A stretch of DNA of 64,000 nt from Lycium barbarum (taxonomy: Eukaryota; Streptophyta; Magnoliopsida; Solanales; Solanaceae). The stretch covers positions 7,789,706 through 7,853,705 of the forward strand of contig NC_083340.1 of the NCBI RefSeq assembly GCF_019175385.1, written 5' to 3'. This document shows, piece after piece, positions 24,561 to 35,470 of this stretch. Positions within the stretch are counted from its first letter, which is position 1, and every line of letters begins with the position of its first letter. The position numbers and the translations under genes are program-made. The notes beneath the pieces are model-generated. The model saw only the letters and a program-made list of their open reading frames with translations. It ran no database searches and was not told the DNA's origin.

Positions 24561-24912
24561 ACTAGTTTCCAAGCTGAACAAAAATAGAATTAATCTTGAT
24601 TGGATCCAAGTTTTGACACAGGTCGATCGAGCATATCCAAGATCAGTGTTCAAATAATTAATTAGAGGGAATAATAAGCTAAGTCCCATGTGAAATTAAA
24701 CGGTGGATAATTTTTCTCTGAGGAAGAAGATAAATAGACAACTAATGAAATTTACAAGACTACAAAGTCTATAATTCATCACAATCTTATCCCAAGTTCC
24801 ATTTTGCCAACTTGTCTTGATATAGGTCTCTGTATTCCCGCTGCAATATGTTCACATGGGCTCCCTCATCAAATTTCAGAAATTTGAAAATATAAAAATC
24901 AGAATTTTTACC

Positions 24913-24920
24913 TATAAATA
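24913..24920 (+). promoter_or_regulatory. TATA box of proline-rich gene copy 2
   Basis: TATAAATA 91 bases upstream of the ATG, in a context (ttacc before, accc after) identical to that of copy 3. Confidence 0.8.
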
Positions 24921-25010
24921 CCCTCATTTCAACATTTCAAACACCAAGTAAACAACATTTTCACTAATTAGCCACATTCAATAACTGAGAGTGCTAATTA
25001 ACTCTGAAAA

Positions 25011-25469
25011 ATGGCTAAGTTTGGTGCATCCTCAATTGCTCTTGTTCTCACATTGAACATACTCTTCTTCACTATGGTTAGTTCCACTTATGTCCCATGC
25101 CCACCACCCCCACACCACAAACCCCACCCTACCCCTACCCCCTCTACACCATCTACCCCCTCCACCCCATCAACTCCCTCCACCCCATCAACCCCATCAT
25201 CAAAGAGTAAGTGCCCGAAGGACACACTAAAGCTAAAAGTGTGTGCCAATTTGTTGAATGACTTAGTGCATCTTGTTATTGGAAGTAGCCCAGCTAAAAC
25301 ACCATGCTGCTCTCTAATTCAAGGACTTGCTGATCTTGATGCTGCTGTTTGCCTTTGCACTGCCATTAAAGCCAATGTGTTGGGAATTAACCTAAATGTT
25401 CCACTTTCACTCAGCTTGTTGCTCAACAACTGTGGAAAGTATGCCCCAAAGAATTTCCAATGCGTATAA
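25011..25469 (+). CDS. hybrid proline-rich protein (14 kDa proline-rich / 8-cysteine motif), copy 2
   Basis: A 152-residue protein with a signal peptide (1-25), a Pro-rich linker ([12 protein letters not shown] then about seven TPS units, 29-67) and an 8-cysteine domain (Cys 68, 78, 99, 100, 114, 116, 141, 151). It is predicted to be exported to the cell wall or extracellular space. It differs from copy 3 by only a few residues, such as a final Val instead of Ala and SKSKC instead of SKGKC, so this pair is a recent duplicate. The start is fixed by the conserved MAKFG and the gap-free match to the other copies. A polyadenylation-like aataaa lies at 25617-25622. The intact secreted-repeat gene lies 3.2 kb downstream on the same strand. 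Confidence 0.92.
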   Translation: MAKFGASSIALVLTLNILFFTMVSSTYVPCPPPPHHKPHPTPTPSTPSTPSTPSTPSTPSTPSSKSKCPKDTLKLKVCANLLNDLVHLVIGSSPAKTPCCSLIQGLADLDAAVCLCTAIKANVLGINLNVPLSLSLLLNNCGKYAPKNFQCV

Positions 25470-25840
25470 GCCATTGGTTCTTTCATTATTCAGTATGTTT
25501 GGTATTTTGTGTGTTTTTGATGCTTATTTGTAAGGGAATTTATTTTATTCTAATTGGTTAGAAAGTATAGGCTCGTTTGCCTTGTTTTCCATCCGTGTAT
25601 CCATTTCCTATTTGTAATAAATATGATATCTACTGATAAGTTATGATTACATTTGCTCTTCAATCGGAATAGATTTACAAATGAATTTTAAATGGGTGGA
25701 TTGAGCTTTACTTGAGTTGCTTAAACGGGTTCAAAATTAATGGGTAGATCATGATCTCTTCTCCGTTTACTTAGGTCAAAGATGAACAAGTTAATTTGCT
25801 AAACAATTGATCATATATAATTCAATCTGTTCGACTTATA

Positions 25841-27017
25841 GGGTGTGTTTGGATGATCATAATGCTGTGGAAAACATTTTCTCTAAGAAAATAAGTTCTT
25901 TAAAAATGAGGAAAAATGACTTTCGTGATGGAAGTAGAAAGATCAAATTTCATAAGTGACATTCCAAGTTCATTATCTCCTGCTTTCCTTTCCACCAGTG
26001 GCGGAGCCAGAAATTTTGGTAAGATTATTCAAATGTTGACGAGTATATAATTTTTTTTCGATGAATGAGTACAATGAAATTTTTTTAACACCATCACTGC
26101 ACACTCGCCTAAAAATTTATGGTCCATTTGATTTCGCAAGTTATTCTTGATAAATTTCATTGCTAGAAAACTCTTACAGTAATTACAGTGTCAATTGACA
26201 GCAACAACAAACAACAACATACCCAGTGTACGTAATCCCACAAGTGGAGAACAACAAGGAGCATTCCGAGAATGTTACAAAGCGAAAGATAACGACTAAT
26301 TAATTTTCTTTGAAAAAAAGAAAGAAAGAAAGAGAACAAAATAAGTCATAGCTAACTTGCTATTAGATCTCGTTGTCTTCTTTTTAATAATACGTCTTCT
26401 TCTTTTCTAGGAAATAAGAAGGAAAGAAGAAAGACTAAAGAAGCTTCAACAAATGAGTCGAACGTAACTCCAAACCAACATAGGAATAAACCAAATGCAA
26501 ATTATAACTCAAATACAAATAAGTTTAGTCGGAACATGGAAGAAAATAAGTGCAAATACAAATCAACCAAGTAGCTTCAGACATTGTTTGTATGTTTTCT
26601 TTTAAAGAAAGAAGATGACTAGCGTTTGACGCAAGTTTTAAACCGTGACTTTTAGGTAAAATTGAACACTCTTTACCTCTAAGCTATCTATCTCAATTAT
26701 TTTAAGGGTGTTGAAAATTTAATTATATCCAGTTAACTATAATATCTAATTCATATACTAATATCATTTTCTAGCCAAGGGTGTGCAGGTGGCCACCCTT
26801 GACAATGAGTGGCTCCGCCACTGCTTTCCACCCACCATTGCCCCAAACACTAGTACCCTTGACCATCCCACCCCAATACCACCATAGTGCTTTGCCAGAT
26901 TACATATAAATCTTCTTGGAGTAATATTTTTTTGTGTACTTACCAAACTTTAGAAAATAAGTAAAAAAAAAAAAACACTTATTTTCCAATAAAATAATTT
27001 CCTCGTACCAAACACCC
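25841..27017. mobile_element. non-autonomous TIR element, 3-bp TSD, containing a hAT insert
   Basis: It starts gggtgtgtttgg and ends inverted as gggtgtttggtacgag. ATA flanks both ends (25838-25840 and 27018-27020). The paralogous region downstream of copy 3 (about 45009-45020, cttataatcat) is the empty site with a single ATA. The 3-bp TSD and GTTTGG TIR suggest a Tourist/Harbinger-type MITE; the family is tentative. Without the nested hAT it is about 340 bp. Confidence 0.75.
25996..26823. mobile_element. non-autonomous hAT element (828 bp), perfect 8-bp TSD
   Basis: The termini cagtggcggagcca and, inverted, cagtggcggagcca are perfect. They are flanked by ctttccac at 25988-25995 and 26824-26831. 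CAG..GGCGGAGCC ends and an 8-bp TSD are characteristic of hAT elements. No transposase frame is visible. It is nested in the TIR element 25841-27017. Confidence 0.85.
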
Positions 27018-27489
27018 ATAATCATTTTTCATTTGTTTGTTTATTCTTCTATAATTTGTGCAATGCAATGAACTTCATCCGACGACGCAAACCTTTTATT
27101 ATTACGGAAACAGGGAATTAAATTAAAACAAACCGAGTGCTTACTAAAAATAAATACTGCTGAAAATTTACGACACCGACTGGTTATAAATCGATTATTC
27201 TCTATTTTATAAGACACAACGCACCAGTGGTCACCACAATGTGGTATCATGAAACAACACCCAACATGGGTGTGTTTGCGATGAATTCTGCTGATAAAGA
27301 TACATGCACATTCACCATGGATGCGTTAGCGTTTCAATTGAGAAATCCTGAACCGGATGAATTCGCGAGGGCACACCCAAAGTGCGCATCCGCTATGGTT
27401 GGGCTAAATTTTTTACAAAGTTGATGCTTTGCATTTTTACTTTTAGTTATTTCCCATTCGGTATTGAGGAATTTCTTTGGGGTTCGACA

Positions 27490-27900
27490 AAATCGGCGGT
27501 TCAGGTTCATCCGGATCCATCTCAGAAAGTCTCACTTTAGTGGTAAAGTGCTTTCTAACAAAGGAGATTCTAGACTCAAGGATTGAACTCGAGATTTCTG
27601 ATTAAGAATGAACTGAAAGAAGCACGTATCATTTCACCACAACCCTTGTTGGTTGTTACTATTAATTTGTGGTCTTATATAAACTATTATAATGGAATCT
27701 TCCTCTCAAAGTTGCCTTAATTTATGCTTTGGGGTTCGACAAAATCGGTGTGTCGGGTTCATTCGAATCCATGCTTGGGAGTCCCATATCAGGGGTAAAA
27801 GTCTTTCTCATAAAGGCGACTTCAGACTTAAGGCTCGAACTCGAGATCTCTATAATGAACTAAAACGAGCACTTACCATTTGACCACAATCATTATTGAT
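27490..27900 (-). repeat. pair of SINE-like units
   Basis: Two similar units start 'ggggttcgacaaaatcgg' at about 27480 and 27731. Each contains 'tctttctnanaaagg.ga.t..agact.aagg.t.gaactcgagat'. On the minus strand the last part reads gagttcaatcc / gagttcgagcc, which resembles a Pol III B box. A third unit lies at about 45478-45600. A tRNA-derived SINE is possible; A boxes and tails were not identified. Confidence 0.35.
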
Positions 27901-27919
27901 TATTACCGCTAATTTGTAT

Positions 27920-28440
27920 TTAAAGGTACAAATATACCCCTGCGGTTACATAAATGGTGCAAATATACTCTTTTCGCTACAGAATTAAAAAAATATATAT
28001 TTAGATTTTTTTTTAATTTAAAAAATGTCACGTGACCTCAAAAAAAAAAAATTCAACCTATTTTTTTCGTAGAATTGTTTTTTTAAAGCCACCTGGTGAT
28101 TTTTTGTTTGGTGGGTCGGGTCTGGTTCATTTTAAAAAATGGATAGACTTAATTTCTTTAAAGCCCAGGAGATATTTTTTTAAAACGAACGAGACAACCC
28201 ACTAGAAAAAAAAATTGCCCCGTGACTTTAAAAAATAAGTCTAGTAGAAAAAAGGGGTAGACTTATAATTTTTTTTTTATAGCCACGTGACATTTCTTCA
28301 TTAAAAGATAAGTTAAATGATTTTTCAAAAAACTTCTGAGAGCAAAAAAGGTATTTGTGCACCATTTGTGTAACGAGAGGGATATATATGCACCACTTCT
28401 TTAACGGGGTCTATCTGTTCTAAATCGCAAAGTTGAAGGT
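27920..28440. repeat. inverted-repeat element (MITE-like)
   Basis: The left end (ggtacaaatatacccctgcg, then aatggtgcaaatatac) is echoed, inverted, at the right end (tatttgtgcaccattt, then tatatatgcaccac) with divergence. The interior holds several poly(A/T) runs and repeated 'cacgtgac' motifs. The element is absent from copy 3 of the unit, but there a larger deletion covers the site, so this is not informative about timing. Confidence 0.4.
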
Positions 28441-28629
28441 ATATTAGCACCTTTTCCCTTTTTTATATAAACTATTCTACAATATAAAGGAATCTTTCTC
28501 TCAAAGTTGCCTCGGTGAACTATGTATTTTTGATTAATTAACGATGCAAAGATCGTTAAGAAGTGAATGGATTGTTTAGTGCAAAAAGGCACATACAAAC
28601 AATTCGACTTTTTCTCTTAAATTGTTCCC

Positions 28630-28637
28630 TATATTAA
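28630..28637 (+). promoter_or_regulatory. TATA-like box of the secreted-repeat gene
   Basis: tatattaa, about 62 bases upstream of the ATG. The gutted copy 1 keeps a matching tatatatatt on its strand at the equivalent place. Confidence 0.5.
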
Positions 28638-28698
28638 GTGCATGCATAAAGAATCCTCCATATATCCATAAACACAGAAATTAAACAAAATAGTCTCA

Positions 28699-29079
28699 AT
28701 GGATAAAAATATCACATTAGCCATCCTTGTTTTGCTCGTTTGTGTTACAACGGCCACATCAATTCGTCAAGGCGCTATCACTGCTAAGAATCGCAATGAT
28801 GATGGAATTCAAGAGGTTTCCAATACGATACAAAGTCGTTATAGTAGTGGCAATATTTTCGATGAAGGTAAAATTCAAGAGGGTTTCAAAACCATAATTA
28901 CAAATCGTCAAAGTAGTAACAAAATGTTTAAAAATCGTCAAACTGGTAGCAATATTTACGATGATGGTGGAATTCAAGAGCCTTCCAAAATGATAAAAAA
29001 TCGTCAAAGTGGTGGCGTTATTCATGATGCTTCTATTACTACTGCTAAACATTATGGTAGTTTCACTACTCGGCACTGA
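28699..29079 (+). CDS. small secreted protein with internal repeats (candidate peptide precursor), family not recognised
   Basis: A 126-residue protein. Residues 1-21 are a clear signal peptide (NITLAILVLLVCVTTATS). The mature part is polar, has no Cys and is built of degenerate repeats: an IQE motif at 37-39, 59-61 and 92-94, and an [NS]R[QY][ST][SG] motif at 47-51, 69-73, 79-83 and 101-105. Three of the latter lead into I[FYH]D (IFD 53-55, IYD 86-88, IHD 108-110). It ends HYGSFTTRH. A signal peptide plus reiterated short basic/acidic motifs is what multi-copy peptide-hormone precursors look like, but I match it to no named family and assign no function. Intact start, stop and TATA-like box support a real gene. 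Broken paralogues lie at 17960-18034 and 45631-45872. Confidence 0.7.
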   Translation: MDKNITLAILVLLVCVTTATSIRQGAITAKNRNDDGIQEVSNTIQSRYSSGNIFDEGKIQEGFKTIITNRQSSNKMFKNRQTGSNIYDDGGIQEPSKMIKNRQSGGVIHDASITTAKHYGSFTTRH

Positions 29080-29306
29080 TGTTGGAGTATTTGAAGACTT
29101 TCTACAGTATTTGAAAGGATCACAACTTTAATAATGTGCTTTAATTCTGTTCTAAGCCTTGTCTACGAGTTGTTAATATTTCATCTTGACTTTGTACAAT
29201 CTTGCTATTTGCAAGATTGGCAATGTGCTGGTATAAGTTTTATTTCAAGGCGTGTAATAAATTAAATGATGGATATCTTGTTTACGTTGTTTGAATTTTT
29301 TTCTTA

Positions 29307-30350
29307 TATTGCGGTATAATATATCTTTGTAGGATTTTATATTATTTGGTAGCATATTTGTAGGTTTCACTAGGATCTCAATTTCCTTGTTTCACTAGGG
29401 TTCAAGATTGTATCCTATATATATTCTCTCTTGGTGAATGAATGGGACAAGTCAAGATTGTATAGTTTCAACATGGTATCAGGCCACACGTTTTTTTTCT
29501 TCTCTTCATCATAAATTTCCATGGCCGGTGACGACGTCCCTCCTCCACCACCACCCAAAATTGAGTCTAATTCTCCCTATTTTCTCGGTCCTCAAGAACG
29601 ACCCGGGGACTATATCACGCCTACTCGTTTCAAGGGCGACAATTTTGATGAATGGGCAGCCGACATACAAACGGCGTTGGAGGCACGACGTAAATTGAGT
29701 TCTTGGACGGCACTATCACTAAACCGCAGCCTCCTTGTACAAAGTCCGATTGGACTGCAATTAACGCAATGTTAATCTCTTGGATCACAAATACCATTGA
29801 TGCTCATGTCAAATCTTCCTTGTCAAAATTTAGGGAGGTCAAACCCTTTTGGGATCACCTTAAAAGGAGGTTCGCGCAGACTAATGGACCACGAGTTCAA
29901 CAGCTTCGGTCTTCCCTGGCTAAATGTGAACATACCAAAACCATGTCAGTGTCCGTATATTACGGAAAATTACATGCTCTATGGCAAGAATTGGATCATC
30001 ATGAGCCCCTGATTTCTTGTACTTGTTGCTCCGGTTGTACGGCAGGTCGTTTACATGAGGTTCGTCGTGAGCAATCTAAACTTCATGATTTTCTGATGGG
30101 TTTTGTATTCCGAGTATTACTCTTCGTTGCGGACTAATATATTGTCTCAAGATCCGTTACCAAGTCTTGATAGGGCTTATCAGCTTGTGATTCAAGAGGA
30201 GCGTGTTCGTACGGCCAAACAAGAATCCGAGACACAGCCGACCGAGGCTCTTGGATTTGCGGTTCGTGCTACTGCAGGACGGGGTCATGGTTCTGCAGAT
30301 CGTCCTGTGTGCTCACTTTGCAAGAAGGTAGGACATGTGAAGTTTCTACA
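29307..30350 (+). mobile_element. collapsed Ty1-copia element: 5' LTR + gag + last bases of 3' LTR
   Basis: It is flanked by TCTTA at 29302-29306 and 30351-30355. The equivalent site of copy 3 (62607-62611) is empty with one TCTTA. The 5' LTR is short, about 29307-29473, beginning TATTG (expected TGTTG) and ending TTTCAACA, followed at once by tggtatcaggcc (initiator-Met tRNA primer-binding site). A gag frame follows and stops at the zinc knuckle. The right end agtttctaca matches the LTR end agtttcaaca, so a deletion removed pol and nearly all of the 3' LTR. Confidence 0.8.
29521..30350 (+). pseudogene. copia gag, frameshifted and truncated
   Basis: It begins MAGDDVPPPPPPK and carries the copia gag N-terminal motif (TRFKGDNFDEWAADIQTALEARRK, then FLDGTITKP after a one-base frameshift near 29697). 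The middle is the usual gag region (FWDHLKRRF, CEHTKTMSVSVYYGKLHALWQELD). A second frameshift near 30100 precedes the usual LPSLDRAYQLVIQEER stretch. It ends inside a CCHC knuckle (CSLCKKVGHVK), with the last Cys lost at the deletion junction. Confidence 0.85.
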
Positions 30351-30355
30351 TCTTA

Positions 30356-31870
30356 ACTAATTTTAATATAAGTGTTTTGCACGTGTGTGCTGCGTCAATA
30401 AAAAAAATATCGATAAGAAGAGAAAATAAATAGTAATATATTGATGTTAAATTTAAATAGATGCAATATTCATCTAAATAAAAATAAATAAATGTTACTC
30501 ATTACTTTGATGCAGTAGTTAATTAAATATACTATGAATATGCAAAGATGAGAAAATCAATTAAAGTACTTCTATAATAATAATTAAAGTACTTATATAA
30601 TATTTGCGCTCATATAGGTATGTTAATGTAATAAGGAGGGAAAAATATCAAAGAAGAATCATTCTTAAAATGAATGAAAGATATAAATTGAAAAGAAGAA
30701 AAAAAGTAATGAAAGGGAGCTACGATCCCCCAAAAATATATAGTGCAAAGCTCATGCACCAACTGAGAGAAGTAATTTTACACCCTGGCAAAGTTCTTGA
30801 GATCATTAGGTGCTTTTAAAAGTGTTTATGCATCCAACTTCTATTTTTTTTTAAAAATTATTTTATAGAGCCAACAGCCTTTGATTACGAAGGAACTAAT
30901 TATAAACTTCAAAAGGACTAAATTTACCATCCTAGGAAAAATGAAGCTGATATATTAAAATTCCAATCTCACGTTTTGTTTACGAACCAAGCTATCCTTA
31001 GAATCCATGTTAAAATTCAAAATAGGATTTCAAGAAATGTATTTCTTAAACATTTAAGTAAATACAATTTTATCCAATAAAGAGTGTATTTAAAAAGAAA
31101 CATGATAACTCACCTCCTTGACACAATCTACACTAACAATGAAGAAGCATAATTCAATGCAACGAACAAAATTTCGCTAATATCAAAAGTTAAAATTATG
31201 TTGATATCGATACACGAAAATACGCTCTAAAGACTAAGGTAAGGAAAATATGAACTACATTATATATGAGTATTCAATAGGAGCGGAAGAGTTGTCAGAA
31301 ATAACAATGGAACAATCATCTCGACATTTGCTAAAAATTAGGACAAGGAAAGCAGCAATTTAGCAGAGGTACTTGTGGCTAAATTACGAGTGCAATAGGG
31401 TATTTCTCGTGGTTTTCAAAACATAATCTTTTGTAATTCCTTTGTTATTGCCAATATGCTCTAAGGGCAATATCAAGATAGCATGACAACTTCAAGACTC
31501 CATAGATGATATTAAATAGATGCTCTCTTAGACAAATCCTATTATATAATATTGTTAAAAGAAAAGCTAATCAAGTCGCGGGCGCGCTAGCAAAATGAAG
31601 CATCAAAGACAATTTTTTGAGTCCAAAGATCTTCCTAAAAATGTGGTAGGGACATATATTACATCAATCAGACATAAACAAAGTAAGAACATCTTTGTAC
31701 AATTTAATTTTTAGGAGCCTAGCTAATTATTTGCTTAGAGAGATGAATCACTGTAATGTACCACAAGTGAGCATATGCATTTTGTAAATGCTCTGCTTCA
31801 AAGGTTATTCTTAACCTTTGTTTCTTGTTTTGTACATTCCTTGATGAAATAAAAGGTTCACGCCACCTTA
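30356..31870 (+). repeat. downstream part of the gene unit, shared with 62612-64000; holds a LINE-tail remnant
   Basis: It matches 62612 onward with small indels. No intact gene. At about 31530-31605 it reads RQILLYNIVKRKANQVAGALAK then a stop, resembling the C-terminal RNase H motif of plant LINEs (..AN.VAHALAK). The end 'gatgaaataaaaggttca' resembles a LINE 3' end. I infer an old LINE 3' fragment already present before the unit was duplicated. Confidence 0.5.
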
Positions 31871-32430
31871 AGGTGTAAATTATTTTTTAAAATGGCAACT
31901 TCAAAGTTTATCACACAAAAGTTATTTTTATATTTCTGTCACATAAAAGTCATCATTCAACTTTGGATAATTGACACGGGATGCATGTACGAGACATGGG
32001 ACGCACGTATCTCGCACAGAGAAGCTAGTTTTATTAAATAAACTTTAGACCTCTTTTTAAAGTTTGACTCTAGCCCACCAATCCTATTGAGTGGACCATG
32101 TGATCACATAAATTGAAACATATGGAGTATTTATATCGAAAATATGACATAGCACTCCAAATTAAATTAATTACATTTGAGATAATCTTAATATAATATT
32201 TATCACTTTTCGCTTAATTGATTGATCGTTACGTCCACACTTTGATTTAATTACCACGCAAATCGGTTATTTTGTGCTTATCGCATCTTTGGAATCTCCT
32301 TTCAAGGTCAAAAAATTAAGAAATTAAAGTACAAAATGAATAAATAATAAAGAGCTGTGTTGACAATTCGTTGAATTTCTAGGCACCTATTGGCAGCTTA
32401 TGCCTAAAAACAACAAACAAATACTAGCAT
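31871..32430. other. gene-free spacer
   Basis: I see no gene, terminal repeat or tandem array here. Plain AT-rich sequence. Confidence 0.4.
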
Positions 32431-32439
32431 ACACAGTGC

Positions 32440-34330
32440 GTCAAGTTGCTTTCATTAAATTTGCAATATTTAAGCTACAATTTAATAGTTAAGGCCATAA
32501 CTTTCAAACCCGTGAATCAAAATACGAGAATCTATGGTTTACTTTGATTATACGAACAAGTATAAAAAATATCTATTCCTGTGATTATGGATTTCGAAAT
32601 AAATGAAAATATTATAATGAACATATCCAATGATAACTTCGCATTAGCATCTTTGACGATAAATTGTCAATATTTTGCGGTGATTTTTTGGATTTCCATA
32701 GACTGGCCACGATCTATATATCACACATATTATAGTGCAAAAAGTATAAAGAAAGCTTAATATTTGTATTCACATTTTGACCTAAAGGATATTGTTCTTC
32801 CTATTGAATAGAGAATAACTTTGTGCCACCCACATTACTGGCTTCTTTTTTGTGTATGTGTCTCCAATTTAAAGTTACGGGTAAAGCCGTAAAGGTAGTA
32901 AATCGGCCAGTAGACGGACAAAGGCAGTAAGTTGGACCCACTCCACCAACTCTGCCAATTCCATACCTATCTCGTAATTGGTTCTGATATCAGTTGTTGG
33001 GTTAAACCAAACCAAATATACTTTTAACATAATTTGATATTGTCCGTTTCGGATCAAACCCGGACGATTTTTCCCAAAAGACCTCATACCATTAAGAGTA
33101 TTGCTACACTTTTTATATAGTTGTATTTTTCTTTTTAACTATCAATGCATATACTTCATCCGCACACACATCAATCTCCTTCCAAAGATAGTAAGTGTTG
33201 CAAACTAAAACGGTATACAACCTGGTTTTGAAATAACATCACTAACAGTTAGAGGAGTTGGTCGTCTTTTCGAGCCATTGAAGCAACGGGTCGTGCAATA
33301 ATGAGACATTGAAGTACATGATGCTCCTTCCTTTTTTTGTTGTTGCTACTATGGATACGTTTATTAAAATTAAACGAGAGTGGAATTAAAAGAGTTACTA
33401 CAAATTGGAATTGTTCTGGCTGCTAAAGTTCTTGAACGTCGACTCGTCAAGCGAACATCCTTATTAAAAGCAGGTAAAACATAGAGTTGGGATGCAATGC
33501 AAATATAGTGCTCCTTCGTTAAGTATGCAAAATTCAAACCAAAAAATATCTCATTAAGGTTCACCACTTCAAGTCAATGATTTAATTCCGTTTTATTGGA
33601 AAAAAGAGAATCTAAAAAACGTGGTTGTCAACAATGCACGTATTTGTGCAACTAGTTGAATACTAGCGAAGTCATACTAGAAAGCACCATGTGGCAATGA
33701 GTTTTTTAGCAATTAATTTTCTTTATATTTTTAGCATTATAATATGCGTGGTATTGATAAATCGTAGTTCGTGCATGGCCAGTATATGAAAATAAAAAAA
33801 ATCACCGCAAATATTGAAAATTTATCGTCAAAGATGGTACTGCGAGGTGATCATTGAATATGTTCATTAAAAGATTTCCATTAACTTTTTATTTTGCAAT
33901 CCATAATCAAAGGGAATAGATATTTTGATACTTAGCTTGTTCATATATTCAAAGTAAACCATAGATTCTTGTTCAATTATAAATGGTAGTAGCTTGGGTT
34001 ATGAAATTTTAATGAAAACAACTTGATGCAACATGCTATTTGTTTGTTTGTTGTTTTTATGCGTAAGCTGCGCAATAGGTGCTTAGAAATTCAACGAATT
34101 GTGACAGGACGGCTTCTTCTTGTTTATTCATTTTGTACTTTAATTTCTTAATCTTTTTGTCTTGACAGGAGATTTCGAAGATATGAGAATTATAAAAAGA
34201 TCCATTTGCTTGGCAGTGAAATCAAAGTTGTGTGGGTGCTAACTATCCCATCAATTAAGTGAAAAAGTGGTAAAAAAAAAGGTTATAATGAACTAAAAAT
34301 ATTCAGAAAAGAGTAAAGAATCTATTTCAA
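32440..34330. repeat. duplicated block C (composite, partly inverted)
   Basis: 32440-32780 is the inverse of part of block A (about 16860-17180). From 32810 on it follows block B (22770-24110) in direct orientation, including a truncated TRIM-like element. The junction between the two orientations is near 32790-32810. No intact gene. Confidence 0.55.
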
Positions 34331-34755
34331 TAAATCACCTTTTAAGTTTTAGTGATTGAGAAGTGGAAACTTATCCGAGATATTAGAGGTCTGTTGAGGT
34401 CGTGAAACGTCATAATTGTTGAGATTTGACTTGGTTTCAAAAATGATTAATGATGAAGCGTCATGTCGTACCAATTAAGTGAATTTGTTCAGTACTAAAA
34501 TGTTGATGCAATTCATTTATTTCAGTCATAAGAAAAAAAATTGCGCCCAACATGCGTTGTAGGATTGTCCCTATTAATTTGTGCTATAGTTTAATTTCCA
34601 CTGGTTGCAATTGAAAATAATGTAAACATTTTTACTTCTTGTCAAATAAAGAAATTACATCTAGCTAAGTACTAACTAGAATAGGATGTAAAGAAGGTGC
34701 AAAGAAGTTTGATCTGAGGACTACATCTCACAAATTACAGCAGGCAGATTGATAT

Positions 34756-34790
<35 letters not shown>

Positions 34791-35470
34791 ATAGTCAAGG
34801 ACCATAATATGCAGCACGTACATCATTCTAAAGGATAGAGTCAGATATTTAGATCCTAATCATGAAGTAAGAATAGAAAAAACTAATTAGACCTCAGAAA
34901 TTCACATACAAACGGGAATTTTTTAGAGATTATCGAAAAACTTATCATAACCTAAGCAAATGTGAATGTACTTTCAGATAAACTTACCAAAATGCAACAC
35001 CCAGATGAGAAAGCAAAGATCCGTCCTTGAAAATCTGGAACAGAAGAGAAAAGAATTGATTCTTCTAGAAGTACCAAGGGAGCAAGAGAAATGGTACGGA
35101 AAAGAAGCACACCTGAAAGGAGAACGTTCTAGCTAGGTGCGTGGAGAATTTGTCAGAAAATACGATGCTTATTGTATAGTTAAATAAATTTTGTACAAGA
35201 TGAGTTTACCGAACTACCCTTAGTCGTTCATGGGACTCATGCTTATTGTATAGTTAAATTAAATGTAGGACGTACGTCATTCACTAGGTAGTTCATCATA
35301 AAATAATCTAAGGTACTGCCTTTTATGGGAGTGTCAAATTAGTTTATTAAAATATGATTTCGCCTAATTCGTTCAAGCTGGTTTGGCGGGTTAGTGACCC
35401 GTTTATTTATTAACTCTGCCTATATTGACACGCTCAAATTGAATCGATTGGACTTAGCATATAACTTAAG
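34331..35470. other. unassigned AT-rich stretch with poly(A)
   Basis: No gene supported. A 27-base poly(A) run at 34760-34786 could be the tail of an unrecognised retroposon, but I could not find a flanking duplication. Confidence 0.35.

Noticed and set aside
27227..27424. 65-codon frame downstream of gene copy 2 (with a partner at 45225-45488)
   Set aside because: The two copies diverge by indels that change the frame, and neither has a recognisable domain or promoter, so it is not a conserved gene.
28759..29076. 105-codon frame opposite the secreted-repeat gene
   Set aside because: An antisense shadow. The plus frame has a signal peptide, ordered repeats and a TATA-like box.
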